From positions 930,001 through 994,000 of the forward strand of contig NZ_VHIV01000002.1 of NCBI RefSeq assembly GCF_006494425.1: a stretch of 64,000 nucleotides of DNA, in the 5' to 3' direction. The notes under the pieces are model-generated. The model did no database searches. It saw only the letters and a list, made by a program, of their open reading frames with translations, and was not told where the DNA came from. Positions 41,086-50,949 of the stretch are shown piece after piece (within the stretch, counting starts at the first letter, position 1; the number at the start of each line of letters is the position of its first letter). The DNA is from Bacillus dicomae (lineage in GTDB: Bacteria > Bacillota > Bacilli > Bacillales > Bacillaceae_G). The position numbers and the translations under genes were made by a program.

Positions 41086-41823
41086 ATGCCGTACCGTAAA
41101 TATAGAGAAAAAAAATACGAAACAAAATATCGTGAAGCGTTTAAAGTATTTCAAGAAAAGATAGGTATTACGTTTACAGATGAAAAATTATTGATTCAAG
41201 CATTTACGCATTCATCGTATGTGAATGAGCATCGAAAAAAACCACATGAAGACAATGAGCGTCTCGAATTTCTTGGAGATGCAGTATTGGAACTTACTGT
41301 ATCGCAGTATCTGTTTCAAAAATATCCGACAATGAGCGAAGGAGAGCTAACAAAACTACGTGCAGCTATTGTATGTGAACCATCTCTTGTTCGTTTTGCA
41401 AACGAGTTGTCATTTGGTAGCCTTGTTTTATTAGGAAAAGGTGAGGAAATGACAGGTGGACGTGAACGACCAGCTTTATTAGCGGATGTCTTTGAAGCGT
41501 TTATTGGTGCTCTTTATCTTGATCAAGGGCTAGAAACAGTATGGGGATTCTTAAAAGAAGTTGTATACCCTAAAATTAATGAAGGTGCTTTTTCTCATGT
41601 GATGGATTATAAGAGTCAATTACAAGAGTTGATTCAGCGTGATGGTAGTGGCAATATTGAGTATCAAATTTTGCAAGAAAAAGGCCCGGCCCACAATCGA
41701 GAATTTGTGTCACGTGTTACGTTAAATAACGTGGCTTTAGGTCTTGGTAGTGGCAAGTCGAAAAAAGAAGCAGAGCAACAAGCTGCTGCAGAAGCGTTGA
41801 AAAAGTTAAAAGAACAACTATAA
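41086..41823 (+). CDS. rnc: Ribonuclease III
   Basis: This 245-residue double-strand RNA endonuclease processes rRNA and other structured RNA. The catalytic signature [14 protein letters not shown] is near residue 60-73, and a C-terminal double-strand-RNA-binding domain covers about 172-243. I chose ATG 41086 with TGGAGGGA upstream; an ATG 17 codons earlier (41035) would run through the stem-loop and is unlikely. It lies next to smc, as in most Firmicutes. Confidence 0.95.
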   Translation: MPYRKYREKKYETKYREAFKVFQEKIGITFTDEKLLIQAFTHSSYVNEHRKKPHEDNERLEFLGDAVLELTVSQYLFQKYPTMSEGELTKLRAAIVCEPSLVRFANELSFGSLVLLGKGEEMTGGRERPALLADVFEAFIGALYLDQGLETVWGFLKEVVYPKINEGAFSHVMDYKSQLQELIQRDGSGNIEYQILQEKGPAHNREFVSRVTLNNVALGLGSGKSKKEAEQQAAAEALKKLKEQL

Positions 41824-41854
41824 GGAATCCCCCTTTGAATGAGGGGGATTCCTT
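41822..41854. terminator. Strong hairpin after rnc, without a T-tract
   Basis: AAGGAATCCCCCT pairs perfectly with AGGGGGATTCCTT around a 7-base loop, beginning at the rnc stop. The following sequence (GTGCATAG) is not T-rich, so it may stabilise the mRNA end or be an RNase III site and not an efficient terminator. Confidence 0.55.
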
Positions 41855-41907
41855 GTGCATAGAATGAAACTTTCTTTTCGTTTGTAAATAAAAGAAAGTA
41901 AATCCGT

Positions 41908-41939
41908 ATAAATGTTGTTTTTGTATAAACAACATTTAT
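41908..41939. repeat. 12-bp inverted repeat before smc
   Basis: ATAAATGTTGTT and AACAACATTTAT are perfect inverted arms around an 8-base spacer, 30 bases upstream of the smc start. It could be an operator or an RNA hairpin; I recognise no known regulator site. Confidence 0.6.
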
Positions 41940-41968
41940 AGCAACGGAGAATAGGAGGAAGGCCTTTC

Positions 41969-44900
41969 GTGTTTTTAAAAAGATTAGAAATAGCAGGATT
42001 TAAGTCTTTTGCTGAGCGTGTATCTGTTGATTTTGTCCCAGGTGTAACGTCTGTAGTAGGACCTAATGGAAGCGGAAAAAGTAATATTACTGATGCCATT
42101 CGCTGGGTACTTGGTGAACAATCGGCAAAATCATTACGTGGTGCAAAGATGGAAGATATTATTTTTGCAGGTAGTGATACGAGAAGAGCAGTTAATGTTG
42201 CTGAAGTAACAATAACTTTAAATAATGAAGATCAACGTTTACCAATTGAATATAATGAGGTGTGTGTAACGCGTCGAGTATCTCGTTCTGGTGATAGTGA
42301 TTTTTATATTAATAAACAATCATGTAGATTGAAAGATATTATCGATTTATTTATGGACTCTGGTATGGGAAGAGAAGCTTTTTCAATAATTAGCCAGGGG
42401 AAAGTTGAAGAGATTTTAAGTAGTAAATCCGAAGAACGTCGTGGTGTATTTGAAGAAGCAGCGGGAGTGCTGAAATACAAACTTCGTAAAAAGAAAGCTG
42501 AAGGTAAATTAGCAGACACACAAGAAAACTTAAATCGTGTACAAGATATAATTCACGAATTAAGTAGTCAAGTAGAACCTTTAGAAAGACAAGCTTCTAT
42601 TGCGAAAGATTATCTCGAGAAAAAAGAAGAGTTAGAGAAAGTAGAAGCAGCGCTTATTGTACATGAAATTGAAGAATTGCATGAGAAATGGGAAGCGCTT
42701 CGAAATCAGTTTGGGCATAATAAAAACGAAGAAGCTAAAATGTCAACGCATTTACAAAAAGGTGAAGAAGAGCTAGAAGAATTACGAGGACAATTACAAG
42801 CAGTAGATGAGTCTGTAGATTCCTTACAAGAAGTACTTCTTCTTTCTAGTAAAGAGTTAGAGAAATTAGAAGGACAGCGTGAGCTATTAAAAGAGAGAAA
42901 GCAAAATGCAACGACGCATTGTGCACAACTTGAACAGTTAATTGTTGAATTAACAGAGAAAGCTACAAGTTATGATGGTGAAATAGAATCAAGTACAGAA
43001 GTGTTGATGCAATTTGTAAATCAAGTAAAAGAATTGGAGACAAAATTGCATGATAATGAGCAATTACTTGCAACTTTTGCTGATAATTTAGAGGAACAAA
43101 TTGAGAATTTAAAAGGTGACTATATTGAACTTTTAAATCAACAAGCTAGTCATCGCAATGAGTTATCTATGATTGAAGAACAATCTAAACAACAAAACTC
43201 AAAAAATGAACGTCTTGATGAAGAGAATGCGAAATATGTAGAAATGCGTATGGAAATCACAGCGAAAAAGACGAAACTTGTGGAAAGTTACGAACAAGTG
43301 AAAGAAAAAGTAGCTGGTATCCTTTCGAATATACAAAAGACAGAAGCGGCACTTGGGAAATGCAAGACGCAGTATAGTGAAAATGAAACAAAACTGTATC
43401 AAGCGTATCAATTTGTACAACAGGCACGTTCTCGAAAAGAAATGCTAGAAGAGATGCAAGAAGACTATTCTGGTTTCTATCAAGGGGTACGTGAAGTATT
43501 AAAAGCTAGAGAAAATAGGTTGCAAGGTATCGAGGGTGCTGTTGCAGAACTGTTAACGGTACCAAAAGAATATGAAATTGCAATGGAAATTGCTCTAGGT
43601 GCAGCGATGCAGCATATTGTCGTACAAAAAGAAGAACATGCTCGTAATGCAATTGCATTTTTAAAACAAAATAAACATGGACGAGCAACGTTTTTACCGC
43701 AAGCTGTTATTAAAAGTAGATCATTATCATTTGAGCAATTACGTATTGTAAATCAACACCCATCGTTTGTAGGTGTGGCGGCAGAACTTGTGCAATATAA
43801 CAATAAATATGAAAATGTAGTTTCAAATTTATTAGGTACTGTTATTGTTGCAAAAGATTTACGCGGGGCAAATGAGTTGGCGAAACAACTACAATACCGT
43901 TATCGCATTGTAACAATTGAAGGTGACGTAGTGAACCCTGGTGGTTCTATGACAGGTGGAGCAGTAAAACAGGCGAAATCTTCTTTATTAGGACGTCAAC
44001 GTGAACTAGAAGAGTGGACGAGTAAGTTAACTGATATGGAAGAAAAAACAACGAAGTTAGAAAACTTTGTTAAGGCAGTAAAGCAAGAGATTCAAGAAAA
44101 AGAAGTGAAAATACGCGAATTAAGGCAAGCTGGAGAAGCAGAGCGTGTAGATGAACAGAAATTAAGAGAAGAAATTAGTCGTTTAGAATTAGAAGAACAT
44201 CGTATTAATGATCGTTTATCTATTTATGATTTAGAAATTGAAGGGTTCTTGCAAGATCAAGTCAAAATGCAAGGGCGTAAAGACGAGCTAGAAAAGATTT
44301 TAGCGACTCTTCAAGCAGAGATAACGGAATTAGATAATAAAATTGTTGCTTTAACAAAACAAAAAAGTGAGCAGCATTCTTCGAAAGAAAAAGTTCAAAA
44401 AGAAATGACTGAATTAAAAGTGTTGGCGGCTGAAAAACAACAACGCTTATCTAATCAAAAAGAAAAAGTTGAACGATTGACGAAGGAAAAAGAAGAAACG
44501 GATGCAACGCTTGTCAAAACGAAAGAGGATTTAGCATTCTTAAAACAAGAAATGACATCGAATTCAAGTGGTGAAGAGCAAATTACGAATATGATTGAGA
44601 AGAAAGCATATGATCGTAATCAAACTTCGGAGTTGATTCGCTCTCGTCGTGAGCAACGTGTATCGTTACAAGAAAGAGTGGAACATTTAGAGCGTAATCT
44701 GAAAGAAACAACAGGTAAACATAAATACATTCTTGAGATGTTAAAAGATCAAGAAGTAAAAATAAACCGACTTGATGTAGAGTTAGAAAATAGATTACAA
44801 CATTTACGTGAAACGTATACGATTTCATTTGAAGCAGCAAAACTGAAGTATACAATGATGATGCCTGCTGAGGATGCACGTAAAAAGGTGAAATTAATTA

Positions 44901-45538
44901 AACTATCTATTGAAGAGTTAGGCACAGTAAACTTAGGAGCAATTGATGAGTATGAGCGTGTAGCAGAGCGTCATACATTCTTACTAGAGCAAAAAGATGA
45001 CCTAGAAGAAGCGAAAACAACATTGCATCAACTTATTACTGAAATGGATGAAGAAATGAAAAAACGTTTTTCTACTACGTTTGAAGGAATTCGAATGGAG
45101 TTTCAATCGGTATTCTCTGAATTATTTGGAGGCGGTAGAGCGGATTTAGTCATGACGAATCCAGAGGACTTATTAAATACGGGTATTGATATTGTAGCGC
45201 AACCGCCAGGAAAGAAGCTACAAAACTTAGGTTTACTTTCAGGTGGAGAGCGTGCTTTAACAGCAATTGCACTGTTATTTGGTATTTTAAAAGTGCGCCC
45301 AGTCCCATTCTGTGTACTAGATGAGGTAGAGGCGGCTCTTGATGAGGCGAATGTTGCCCGTTTTGCGCAGTATTTAAAGAAATTTAGTGATGAGACACAG
45401 TTTATTGTAATTACACATAGAAAAGGTACAATGGAAGAGTCTGACGTATTGTACGGTGTAACAATGCAAGAGTCGGGGGTATCTAAACTTGTTTCGGTTC
45501 GTTTAGATGATGGCGAAGAACTAGTTGCAAGCAAATAG
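41969..45538 (+). CDS. smc: Chromosome segregation protein SMC
   Basis: This 1189-residue protein organises the chromosome with ScpA and ScpB. It has the N-terminal ATPase half with GPNGSGKSNITDA, two long coiled coils (about 170-500 and 680-1010), the hinge with GGSMTGG near residue 657, and the C-terminal half with LSGGERALTAIALLF and the Walker B CVLDEVEAALDEAN. It starts with GTG at 41969 after AGGAGGA. It is linked to rnc and ftsY, as in B. subtilis. Confidence 0.97.
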   Translation: MFLKRLEIAGFKSFAERVSVDFVPGVTSVVGPNGSGKSNITDAIRWVLGEQSAKSLRGAKMEDIIFAGSDTRRAVNVAEVTITLNNEDQRLPIEYNEVCVTRRVSRSGDSDFYINKQSCRLKDIIDLFMDSGMGREAFSIISQGKVEEILSSKSEERRGVFEEAAGVLKYKLRKKKAEGKLADTQENLNRVQDIIHELSSQVEPLERQASIAKDYLEKKEELEKVEAALIVHEIEELHEKWEALRNQFGHNKNEEAKMSTHLQKGEEELEELRGQLQAVDESVDSLQEVLLLSSKELEKLEGQRELLKERKQNATTHCAQLEQLIVELTEKATSYDGEIESSTEVLMQFVNQVKELETKLHDNEQLLATFADNLEEQIENLKGDYIELLNQQASHRNELSMIEEQSKQQNSKNERLDEENAKYVEMRMEITAKKTKLVESYEQVKEKVAGILSNIQKTEAALGKCKTQYSENETKLYQAYQFVQQARSRKEMLEEMQEDYSGFYQGVREVLKARENRLQGIEGAVAELLTVPKEYEIAMEIALGAAMQHIVVQKEEHARNAIAFLKQNKHGRATFLPQAVIKSRSLSFEQLRIVNQHPSFVGVAAELVQYNNKYENVVSNLLGTVIVAKDLRGANELAKQLQYRYRIVTIEGDVVNPGGSMTGGAVKQAKSSLLGRQRELEEWTSKLTDMEEKTTKLENFVKAVKQEIQEKEVKIRELRQAGEAERVDEQKLREEISRLELEEHRINDRLSIYDLEIEGFLQDQVKMQGRKDELEKILATLQAEITELDNKIVALTKQKSEQHSSKEKVQKEMTELKVLAAEKQQRLSNQKEKVERLTKEKEETDATLVKTKEDLAFLKQEMTSNSSGEEQITNMIEKKAYDRNQTSELIRSRREQRVSLQERVEHLERNLKETTGKHKYILEMLKDQEVKINRLDVELENRLQHLRETYTISFEAAKLKYTMMMPAEDARKKVKLIKLSIEELGTVNLGAIDEYERVAERHTFLLEQKDDLEEAKTTLHQLITEMDEEMKKRFSTTFEGIRMEFQSVFSELFGGGRADLVMTNPEDLLNTGIDIVAQPPGKKLQNLGLLSGGERALTAIALLFGILKVRPVPFCVLDEVEAALDEANVARFAQYLKKFSDETQFIVITHRKGTMEESDVLYGVTMQESGVSKLVSVRLDDGEELVASK

Positions 45539-45553
45539 GAAGGATGGGACAGT

Positions 45554-46543
45554 ATGAGCTTTTTTAAAAAATTAAAAGAAAAAATTTCAAAACAAACAGA
45601 TACGGTAACAGAGAAATTTAAACAAGGATTAGAAAAAACGAGAAATTCGTTTGCAGATAAAGTAAATGATTTAGTCTTTCGTTACCGTAAAGTAGATGAA
45701 GATTTCTTCGAAGAATTAGAAGAAATCTTAATTGGTGCGGACGTTGGCGTTTCGACGGTAATGGAATTAATTGATCAATTGAAAGAAGAAGTGCAACGCC
45801 GTAACATTCAAGATCCAAAAGAAGTACAAGCTGTTATTTCCGAGAAACTAATAGAAATTTATAAAGGTGACAGCGATTTTACTAATGAAATTAACATGCA
45901 AAAGGATGGCTTGACAGTTGTTTTATTTGTTGGTGTTAATGGTGTAGGTAAAACGACAACAATTGGTAAGATGGCTCATAAGTTTAAATCAGAAGGTAAG
46001 TCTGTCTTATTAGCGGCAGGAGATACATTCCGCGCTGGAGCGATTGAACAATTAGAAGTATGGGGCGATCGCGTTGGTGTAGAAGTGATTAAACAAGGAT
46101 CAGGTTCTGATCCAGCAGCTGTTATGTATGACGCTGTACAAGCTGCGAAAGCACGTAAGGTAGACGTATTACTATGTGATACAGCAGGACGTTTACAAAA
46201 TAAAGTGAACTTAATGAAAGAGTTAGAGAAAGTAAAGCGTGTAATTGAGCGCGAAGTGCCAGGAGCTCCTCACGAAGTATTACTTGTTATTGATGCTACA
46301 ACGGGGCAAAACGGTTTAAGTCAAGCGAAAACATTCCGTGAAGCAACGAATGTTACTGGTATTGTTTTAACGAAGTTAGATGGAACTGCTAAAGGTGGTA
46401 TTGTATTAGCGATTCGAAATGAAATGGATGTACCGGTAAAATTCGTTGGATTAGGAGAGCAAATGGATGATCTGCAACAGTTTGATCCAGAACAGTATGT
46501 GTATGGTTTATTTGCAAATGTAGTAGAAACGGAAGAAATATAA
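45554..46543 (+). CDS. ftsY: Signal recognition particle receptor FtsY
   Basis: This 329-residue GTPase docks the Ffh-ribosome complex at the membrane. A short basic N-terminal region precedes the NG domain, with GVNGVGKTTTIGKMA near residue 130, DTAGR and TKLDGTAKGG. AAGGATGGGAC precedes the ATG. It follows smc by 15 bases and ends at a strong terminator. Confidence 0.97.
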   Translation: MSFFKKLKEKISKQTDTVTEKFKQGLEKTRNSFADKVNDLVFRYRKVDEDFFEELEEILIGADVGVSTVMELIDQLKEEVQRRNIQDPKEVQAVISEKLIEIYKGDSDFTNEINMQKDGLTVVLFVGVNGVGKTTTIGKMAHKFKSEGKSVLLAAGDTFRAGAIEQLEVWGDRVGVEVIKQGSGSDPAAVMYDAVQAAKARKVDVLLCDTAGRLQNKVNLMKELEKVKRVIEREVPGAPHEVLLVIDATTGQNGLSQAKTFREATNVTGIVLTKLDGTAKGGIVLAIRNEMDVPVKFVGLGEQMDDLQQFDPEQYVYGLFANVVETEEI

Positions 46544-46546
46544 GTG

Positions 46547-46577
46547 AAAGAAGCGGTATTTCCGCTTCTTTTTTTAT
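46547..46577 (+). terminator. Intrinsic terminator after ftsY
   Basis: AAAGAAGCGG pairs with CCGCTTCTTT around a 5-base loop and is followed by T residues. Confidence 0.92.
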
Positions 46578-46604
46578 AAAAATATGTGATGTTAAGAAAA
46601 AAAC

Positions 46605-46633
46605 TTGACACTCTTTTATACTCCATGTAAACT
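46605..46633 (+). promoter_or_regulatory. Promoter of ylxM-ffh
   Basis: TTGACA and TAAACT are 17 bases apart, located just after the ftsY terminator and about 40 bases upstream of ylxM. Confidence 0.65.
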
Positions 46634-46675
46634 AATTCATGTAAAGGGAAATCACTTAACAAAGGATGATCCAAC

Positions 46676-47008
46676 ATGCTCGAAAAAACAACGAGAATGA
46701 ACTATTTATTTGATTTTTATCAATCGTTGTTAACGCAAAAACAAAGAAGTTATATGTCGCTTTATTATCTAGATGATTTATCTCTTGGTGAAATTGCGGA
46801 AGAATTTGATGTAAGTCGCCAAGCCGTGTATGATAACATTAAACGGACTGAAGCGATGCTTGAAGAATATGAAGAAAAATTAGTATTACTTCAAAAGTTT
46901 CAAGAGCGACAGCGACTTGTTGCAAAGCTAAAACAGCTAATCAGCGAAGAAGAGCATGTGAATGAAGAAATGAAACAAGTTGTTGAAGCTATCGAAAAAT
47001 TAGATTAG
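46676..47008 (+). CDS. ylxM: YlxM family putative DNA/RNA-binding protein
   Basis: This 110-residue helix-turn-helix protein (UPF0122) resembles sigma region 4: [22 protein letters not shown] near residues 37-58. It is always next to ffh, and the related streptococcal protein stimulates the SRP GTPases, so a link to the signal recognition particle is likely but unproven here. AAGGATGAT lies upstream. ffh follows after 12 bases. Confidence 0.93.
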
Positions 47009-47020
47009 GAGGGCGGCAAT

Positions 47021-48370
47021 ATGGCATTTGAAGGATTAGCCGACCGACTTCAACAGACAATGCAAAAAATCCGCGGCAAAGGAAAAGTTTCTGAAGCCGA
47101 TGTGAAAGAAATGATGAGAGAAGTTCGTCTAGCTCTTTTAGAAGCAGACGTTAACTTTAAAGTAGTAAAAGATTTTGTAAAGCGTGTGTCTGAACGTGCT
47201 GTCGGACAAGATGTAATGAAAAGTTTGACACCTGGACAACAAGTAATTAAAGTCGTACAGGAAGAACTTACAGAACTTATGGGCGGAGAGCAAAGCAAAA
47301 TTGCTGTTGCTAATAAGCCACCGACTGTTATAATGATGGTTGGTCTGCAAGGTGCGGGTAAAACGACGACGACAGGTAAGCTTGCGAATTTGCTTCGTAA
47401 AAAGCATAATCGTAAACCGATGCTTGTTGCAGCGGATATTTACCGTCCAGCAGCTATTAAACAGCTTGAAACATTAGGGAAGCAATTGGACATGCCTGTA
47501 TTCTCTTTAGGAGATCAAGTAAGTCCTGTTGAAATTGCGAAACAAGCGATTGCAAAAGCAAAAGAAGATCATCACGATTACGTTTTAATCGATACAGCAG
47601 GTCGCCTGCATATTGATGAAGAACTAATGGATGAATTAGCGAAAGTGAAAGAAGTTGCGAAACCGGATGAAATTTTCCTTGTTGTCGATGCGATGACGGG
47701 ACAAGACGCGGTAAATGTTGCACAAAGTTTCCATGAACAGTTAGGTTTAACAGGTGTTGTATTAACGAAATTAGATGGTGATACGCGCGGTGGTGCAGCA
47801 TTATCTATTAAGGCGGTAACGAATACACCGATTAAATTTGCTGGTATGGGTGAAAAACTAGATGCAATTGAAGCGTTCCATCCAGAGCGTATGGCATCCC
47901 GTATTTTAGGGATGGGAGACGTCTTAACATTAATTGAAAAAGCGCAAGCTACAGTCGATGAAGAGAAAGCAAAAGAACTTGAGCAAAAAATGCGTACGCT
48001 TTCGTTTACGCTGGACGATTTCCTAGAACAACTTGGACAAGTGCGTCAACTTGGACCGCTTGATGAATTGTTAGGAATGCTTCCTGGTGCAAATAAAATT
48101 AAAGGGCTGAAAAATGCACAAGTTGATGAAAAACAAATTGGGCATATTGAGGCGATTATTCGTTCTATGACTAAATTAGAACGAGAACAACCGGAAATAA
48201 TCAATGCTAGTCGCAAAAAACGCATTGCCAAAGGTAGCGGTACAACGGTACAAGAAATCAATCGTTTAATCAAGCAATTTGATGATATGAAAAAGATGAT
48301 GAAAACGATGACTGGAATGCAAAAAGGTAAGAAAAAAGGACTAGGTGGATTGAAGTTTCCATTCATGTAA
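47021..48370 (+). CDS. ffh: Signal recognition particle protein Ffh
   Basis: This 449-residue GTPase binds the SRP RNA and signal peptides. The NG domain carries GLQGAGKTTTTGKLA near residue 107, DTAGR near 190 and TKLDGDTRGGAALS. The methionine-rich M domain (about 300-449) ends in MKKMMKTMTGMQKGKKKG. AGGAGGGC precedes the ATG. The SRP RNA gene itself is not in this window. Confidence 0.97.
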   Translation: MAFEGLADRLQQTMQKIRGKGKVSEADVKEMMREVRLALLEADVNFKVVKDFVKRVSERAVGQDVMKSLTPGQQVIKVVQEELTELMGGEQSKIAVANKPPTVIMMVGLQGAGKTTTTGKLANLLRKKHNRKPMLVAADIYRPAAIKQLETLGKQLDMPVFSLGDQVSPVEIAKQAIAKAKEDHHDYVLIDTAGRLHIDEELMDELAKVKEVAKPDEIFLVVDAMTGQDAVNVAQSFHEQLGLTGVVLTKLDGDTRGGAALSIKAVTNTPIKFAGMGEKLDAIEAFHPERMASRILGMGDVLTLIEKAQATVDEEKAKELEQKMRTLSFTLDDFLEQLGQVRQLGPLDELLGMLPGANKIKGLKNAQVDEKQIGHIEAIIRSMTKLEREQPEIINASRKKRIAKGSGTTVQEINRLIKQFDDMKKMMKTMTGMQKGKKKGLGGLKFPFM

Positions 48371-48403
48371 GGAAAAAAAGATGGCTCTGTTAAGAAAAAA
48401 TAC

Positions 48404-48433
48404 TTTACAAAGCAATAGTCTTTTTGCTAATAT
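48404..48433 (+). promoter_or_regulatory. Promoter of rpsP
   Basis: TTTACA and TAATAT are 18 bases apart, and a TGC extension precedes the -10. It lies 40-70 bases before the rpsP start. Confidence 0.55.
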
Positions 48434-48471
48434 AATTATCTGTGTGAAATAAATTCGGAGGTGCTTTATAA

Positions 48472-48744
48472 ATGGCAGTTAAAATTCGTTTAAAACGTAT
48501 GGGAGCTAAAAAAACTCCTTTCTATCGTGTAGTTGTTGCAGATTCTCGTTCTCCTCGTGACGGACGTTTCATTGAGGAAATCGGTACTTACAATCCGGTT
48601 GCTCAACCAGCTGAAGTTAAGATCAACGAAGAAGCAGCATTAAAATGGTTAGGAAATGGTGCTAAACCATCTGATACAGTTCGTAACTTATTCTCTAACC
48701 AAGGTATCATGGAGAAATTCCACTTATCTAAACAAGGTAAGTAA
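48472..48744 (+). CDS. rpsP: 30S ribosomal protein S16
   Basis: This 90-residue protein has the family signature ([21 protein letters not shown], split) and is needed early in 30S assembly. CGGAGGTG precedes the ATG. khpA follows 14 bases later. Confidence 0.97.
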   Translation: MAVKIRLKRMGAKKTPFYRVVVADSRSPRDGRFIEEIGTYNPVAQPAEVKINEEAALKWLGNGAKPSDTVRNLFSNQGIMEKFHLSKQGK

Positions 48745-48758
48745 TTGAGGCAATGACT

Positions 48759-48986
48759 ATGAAGAAGTTAGTCGAGACGATTGTCAAGCCTCTTGTCGAT
48801 CATCCTGAAGATGTAAAAGTTACACAGGAACTTTACAACGGAGAGATAAAGTATCGATTAACTGTACATCCTGAGGATGTTGGAAAAGTCATTGGAAAGC
48901 AAGGGAAAGTTGCGAAAGCAATTCGAATGCTCTTGTATTCAGTGGGACATCATAATGATGAAAAAGTAACACTGGAAATTCAATAA
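48759..48986 (+). CDS. khpA: KH-domain RNA-binding protein KhpA (YlqC)
   Basis: This 75-residue KH-domain protein has the RNA-binding loop GKVIGKQGKVAKAIR near residues 40-54. Related proteins act with KhpB/Jag on RNA and cell-wall elongation. I chose ATG 48759, since GAGG sits eight bases before it; the ATG at 48753 is only two bases away. ylqD, which follows in B. subtilis, is absent. Confidence 0.92.
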   Translation: MKKLVETIVKPLVDHPEDVKVTQELYNGEIKYRLTVHPEDVGKVIGKQGKVAKAIRMLLYSVGHHNDEKVTLEIQ

Positions 48987-48989
48987 ACG

Positions 48990-49026
48990 TAAAAAGGGCG
49001 AGGAGTTAATTCCTCTCCCTTTTTTA
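48990..49026 (+). terminator. Intrinsic terminator after khpA
   Basis: AAAAAGGG-GAGGA pairs with TCCTC-CCCTTTTT (one internal mismatch), followed by T residues. Confidence 0.85.
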
Positions 49027-49107
49027 ACATTTAAAGAGAGATTGCATGTTCCATAGATGAAATGGAGATGCTTAATTTATATAGAAACCAGGGGTGACAT
49101 ACTGTTT

Positions 49108-49623
49108 ATGACAAAATGGTTTAATGTAGGGAAAATTGTAAATACTCATGGCGTAAGAGGAGAAATCCGAGTTATTTCTCGTACTGATTTTCCAGAAGAG
49201 CGATATAAAGTAGGAAACACTTTATACATATCGAATGAGAAAAGTACAGACTATCTTCCGGTGAAAGTAACTTCTCATCGCCAACATAAGACATTTGATT
49301 TATTAACATTTGAAGGATACAACAATGTAGATGAGGTAGAGAAGTTTAAAGGTTCTTTAATAAAAGTGCCAGAAGAGCAGTTAGGCGAACTAGCTGAAGG
49401 TGAATACTACTATCATGAAATTATTGGTTGCAACGTTGTAACAGAAGAAGGAGAAGCGTTAGGAACAATAAAAGAGATTTTATCTCCTGGTGCAAATGAT
49501 GTTTGGGTAATTAAGCGTCCAAAAGGTCAAGATCTGTTAATACCTTATATTGATGATGTTGTACTTCAAGTTAATATTGAGAATAAATTAGTAACCATTC
49601 ATGTAATGGAAGGGCTGCTGTAA
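49108..49623 (+). CDS. rimM: Ribosome maturation factor RimM
   Basis: This 171-residue protein assists assembly of the 30S head domain through S19. It begins with [18 protein letters not shown] and has a C-terminal PRC-barrel ([11 protein letters not shown]). I chose ATG 49108 because AGGGGTGAC precedes it; the ATG at 49057 would add 17 residues not typical of the family. The stop shares a base with the trmD start. Confidence 0.95.
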   Translation: MTKWFNVGKIVNTHGVRGEIRVISRTDFPEERYKVGNTLYISNEKSTDYLPVKVTSHRQHKTFDLLTFEGYNNVDEVEKFKGSLIKVPEEQLGELAEGEYYYHEIIGCNVVTEEGEALGTIKEILSPGANDVWVIKRPKGQDLLIPYIDDVVLQVNIENKLVTIHVMEGLL

Positions 49624-50357
49624 TGAAAATTGACATTTTAACATTGTTTCCAGATATGTTTACAGGTGTGTTTGGATCTTCAATTTTAAAGAAAGCACAA
49701 GAAAAAGAAGCGGTAGAGCTTCGTGTTGTCAATTTCCGCGATTATACAACAAGTAAGCATAATAGCGTAGATGATTATCCGTATGGTGGTGGTGCTGGGA
49801 TGGTATTAACCCCTCAGCCTATTTTTGATGCTGTAGAAGATTTAACGAAAGAGACAGAGCGTAAGCCGAGAGTTGTCTTAATGTGTCCGCAGGGTGAAAG
49901 GTTTACTCAGAAGAAAGCGGAAGAGCTTGCAGAGGAAGAACATTTAATCTTTGTATGTGGGCATTATGAAGGATATGACGAACGAATTCGTGAACATCTC
50001 GTAACAGATGAGATTTCTATCGGTGACTACGTATTAACGGGTGGAGAGTTAGCCTCTATGGTTATTACAGATAGTGTCGTACGTCTTCTGCCAGGAGTAC
50101 TAGGAAATCATGCTTCACAAGTTGAGGATTCGTTTAGTACAGGTTTATTAGAGCATCCTCATTATACACGTCCAGCTGATTTTCGTGGTATGAAAGTGCC
50201 GGATGTATTAATGTCAGGAAATCATAAAAATATTGATGAATGGCGACACAAAGAATCACTACGTCGTACGTACACGCGTAGACCGGATTTATTGGAAGAA
50301 CGAGAATTGTCTAAGCAGGAAGAGAAATGGCTAGAACAGATCAAAGAAGACAAATAA
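49623..50357 (+). CDS. trmD: tRNA (guanine-37-N1)-methyltransferase
   Basis: This 244-residue SPOUT-family trefoil-knot enzyme methylates G37 of tRNA, preventing frameshifts. The sequence shows LFPDMFTG near the start, [11 protein letters not shown] and the knot segment [14 protein letters not shown]. It overlaps rimM by one base (TAATG). Confidence 0.97.
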   Translation: MKIDILTLFPDMFTGVFGSSILKKAQEKEAVELRVVNFRDYTTSKHNSVDDYPYGGGAGMVLTPQPIFDAVEDLTKETERKPRVVLMCPQGERFTQKKAEELAEEEHLIFVCGHYEGYDERIREHLVTDEISIGDYVLTGGELASMVITDSVVRLLPGVLGNHASQVEDSFSTGLLEHPHYTRPADFRGMKVPDVLMSGNHKNIDEWRHKESLRRTYTRRPDLLEERELSKQEEKWLEQIKEDK

Positions 50358-50376
50358 GGGCTTGATATATTTTCTA

Positions 50377-50405
50377 TTGCAACAGTCCTAGCAATATGCT
50401 ATTAT
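50377..50405 (+). promoter_or_regulatory. Promoter of rplS
   Basis: TTGCAA and TATTAT are 17 bases apart with a TGC extension before the -10. Confidence 0.6.
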
Positions 50406-50503
50406 AACACTTGTGCTACTGAAATCAGTGGCCGTATTAACGATGTTCCGCTGTAATTTATTAAGACTTTATAAGAGCATCTGTTTAAAGGAGAGAATTT
50501 AAT
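50406..50503 (+). promoter_or_regulatory. Candidate L19 leader upstream of rplS
   Basis: The promoter leaves an untranslated leader of about 90 bases before rplS. Pairing elements such as ACTGAAATCAGT are visible within it. An autoregulatory L19 leader is known upstream of rplS in low-GC Gram-positives; the assignment here rests on position and rough structure, not a covariance search. Confidence 0.5.
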
Positions 50504-50848
50504 ATGCAACAATTAATCGCAGAAATTACAAAAGGCCAATTAAAAACTGACCTTCCTTCATTCCGTCCTGGAGACACTTTACGTGTACACGTAAAAGTAG
50601 TTGAGGGAACTCGTGAAAGAATTCAGCTTTTCGAAGGTGTTGTAATTAAACGTCGTGGTGGCGGAATTAGTGAAACATTCACAGTTCGTAAGATTTCTTA
50701 CGGTGTAGGTGTTGAGCGTACATTCCCAGTTCACACGCCAAGAATCGCGAAAATCGAAGTACTTCGCCGTGGTAAAGTACGTCGTGCTAAGTTATACTAC
50801 TTACGTAACCTTCGCGGTAAAAAAGCACGTATTAAAGAAATTCGATAA
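50504..50848 (+). CDS. rplS: 50S ribosomal protein L19
   Basis: This 114-residue ribosomal protein lies at the 30S-50S interface. It has the conserved [13 protein letters not shown] and [12 protein letters not shown] segments and the basic tail [18 protein letters not shown] precedes the ATG. It is followed directly by a terminator. Confidence 0.97.
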   Translation: MQQLIAEITKGQLKTDLPSFRPGDTLRVHVKVVEGTRERIQLFEGVVIKRRGGGISETFTVRKISYGVGVERTFPVHTPRIAKIEVLRRGKVRRAKLYYLRNLRGKKARIKEIR

Positions 50849-50857
50849 GACATGTAT

Positions 50858-50890
50858 GGGAGCTTGTAAATGCACAAGCTCCCTTTTTCC
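50858..50890 (+). terminator. Intrinsic terminator after rplS
   Basis: GGGAGCTTGT pairs with ACAAGCTCCC around a 6-base loop and is followed by TTTTT. Confidence 0.92.
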
Positions 50891-50915
50891 AATCTATATA
50901 AAATTTTGATATAAT
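50887..50915 (+). promoter_or_regulatory. Promoter of lepB-rbgA
   Basis: A perfect extended -10 (TGATATAAT) lies 17 bases after a weak TTCCAA, overlapping the end of the rplS terminator. Confidence 0.6.
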
Positions 50916-50949
50916 ACGAACAGCTTACATAATCGTGGAGGGGAAATGC

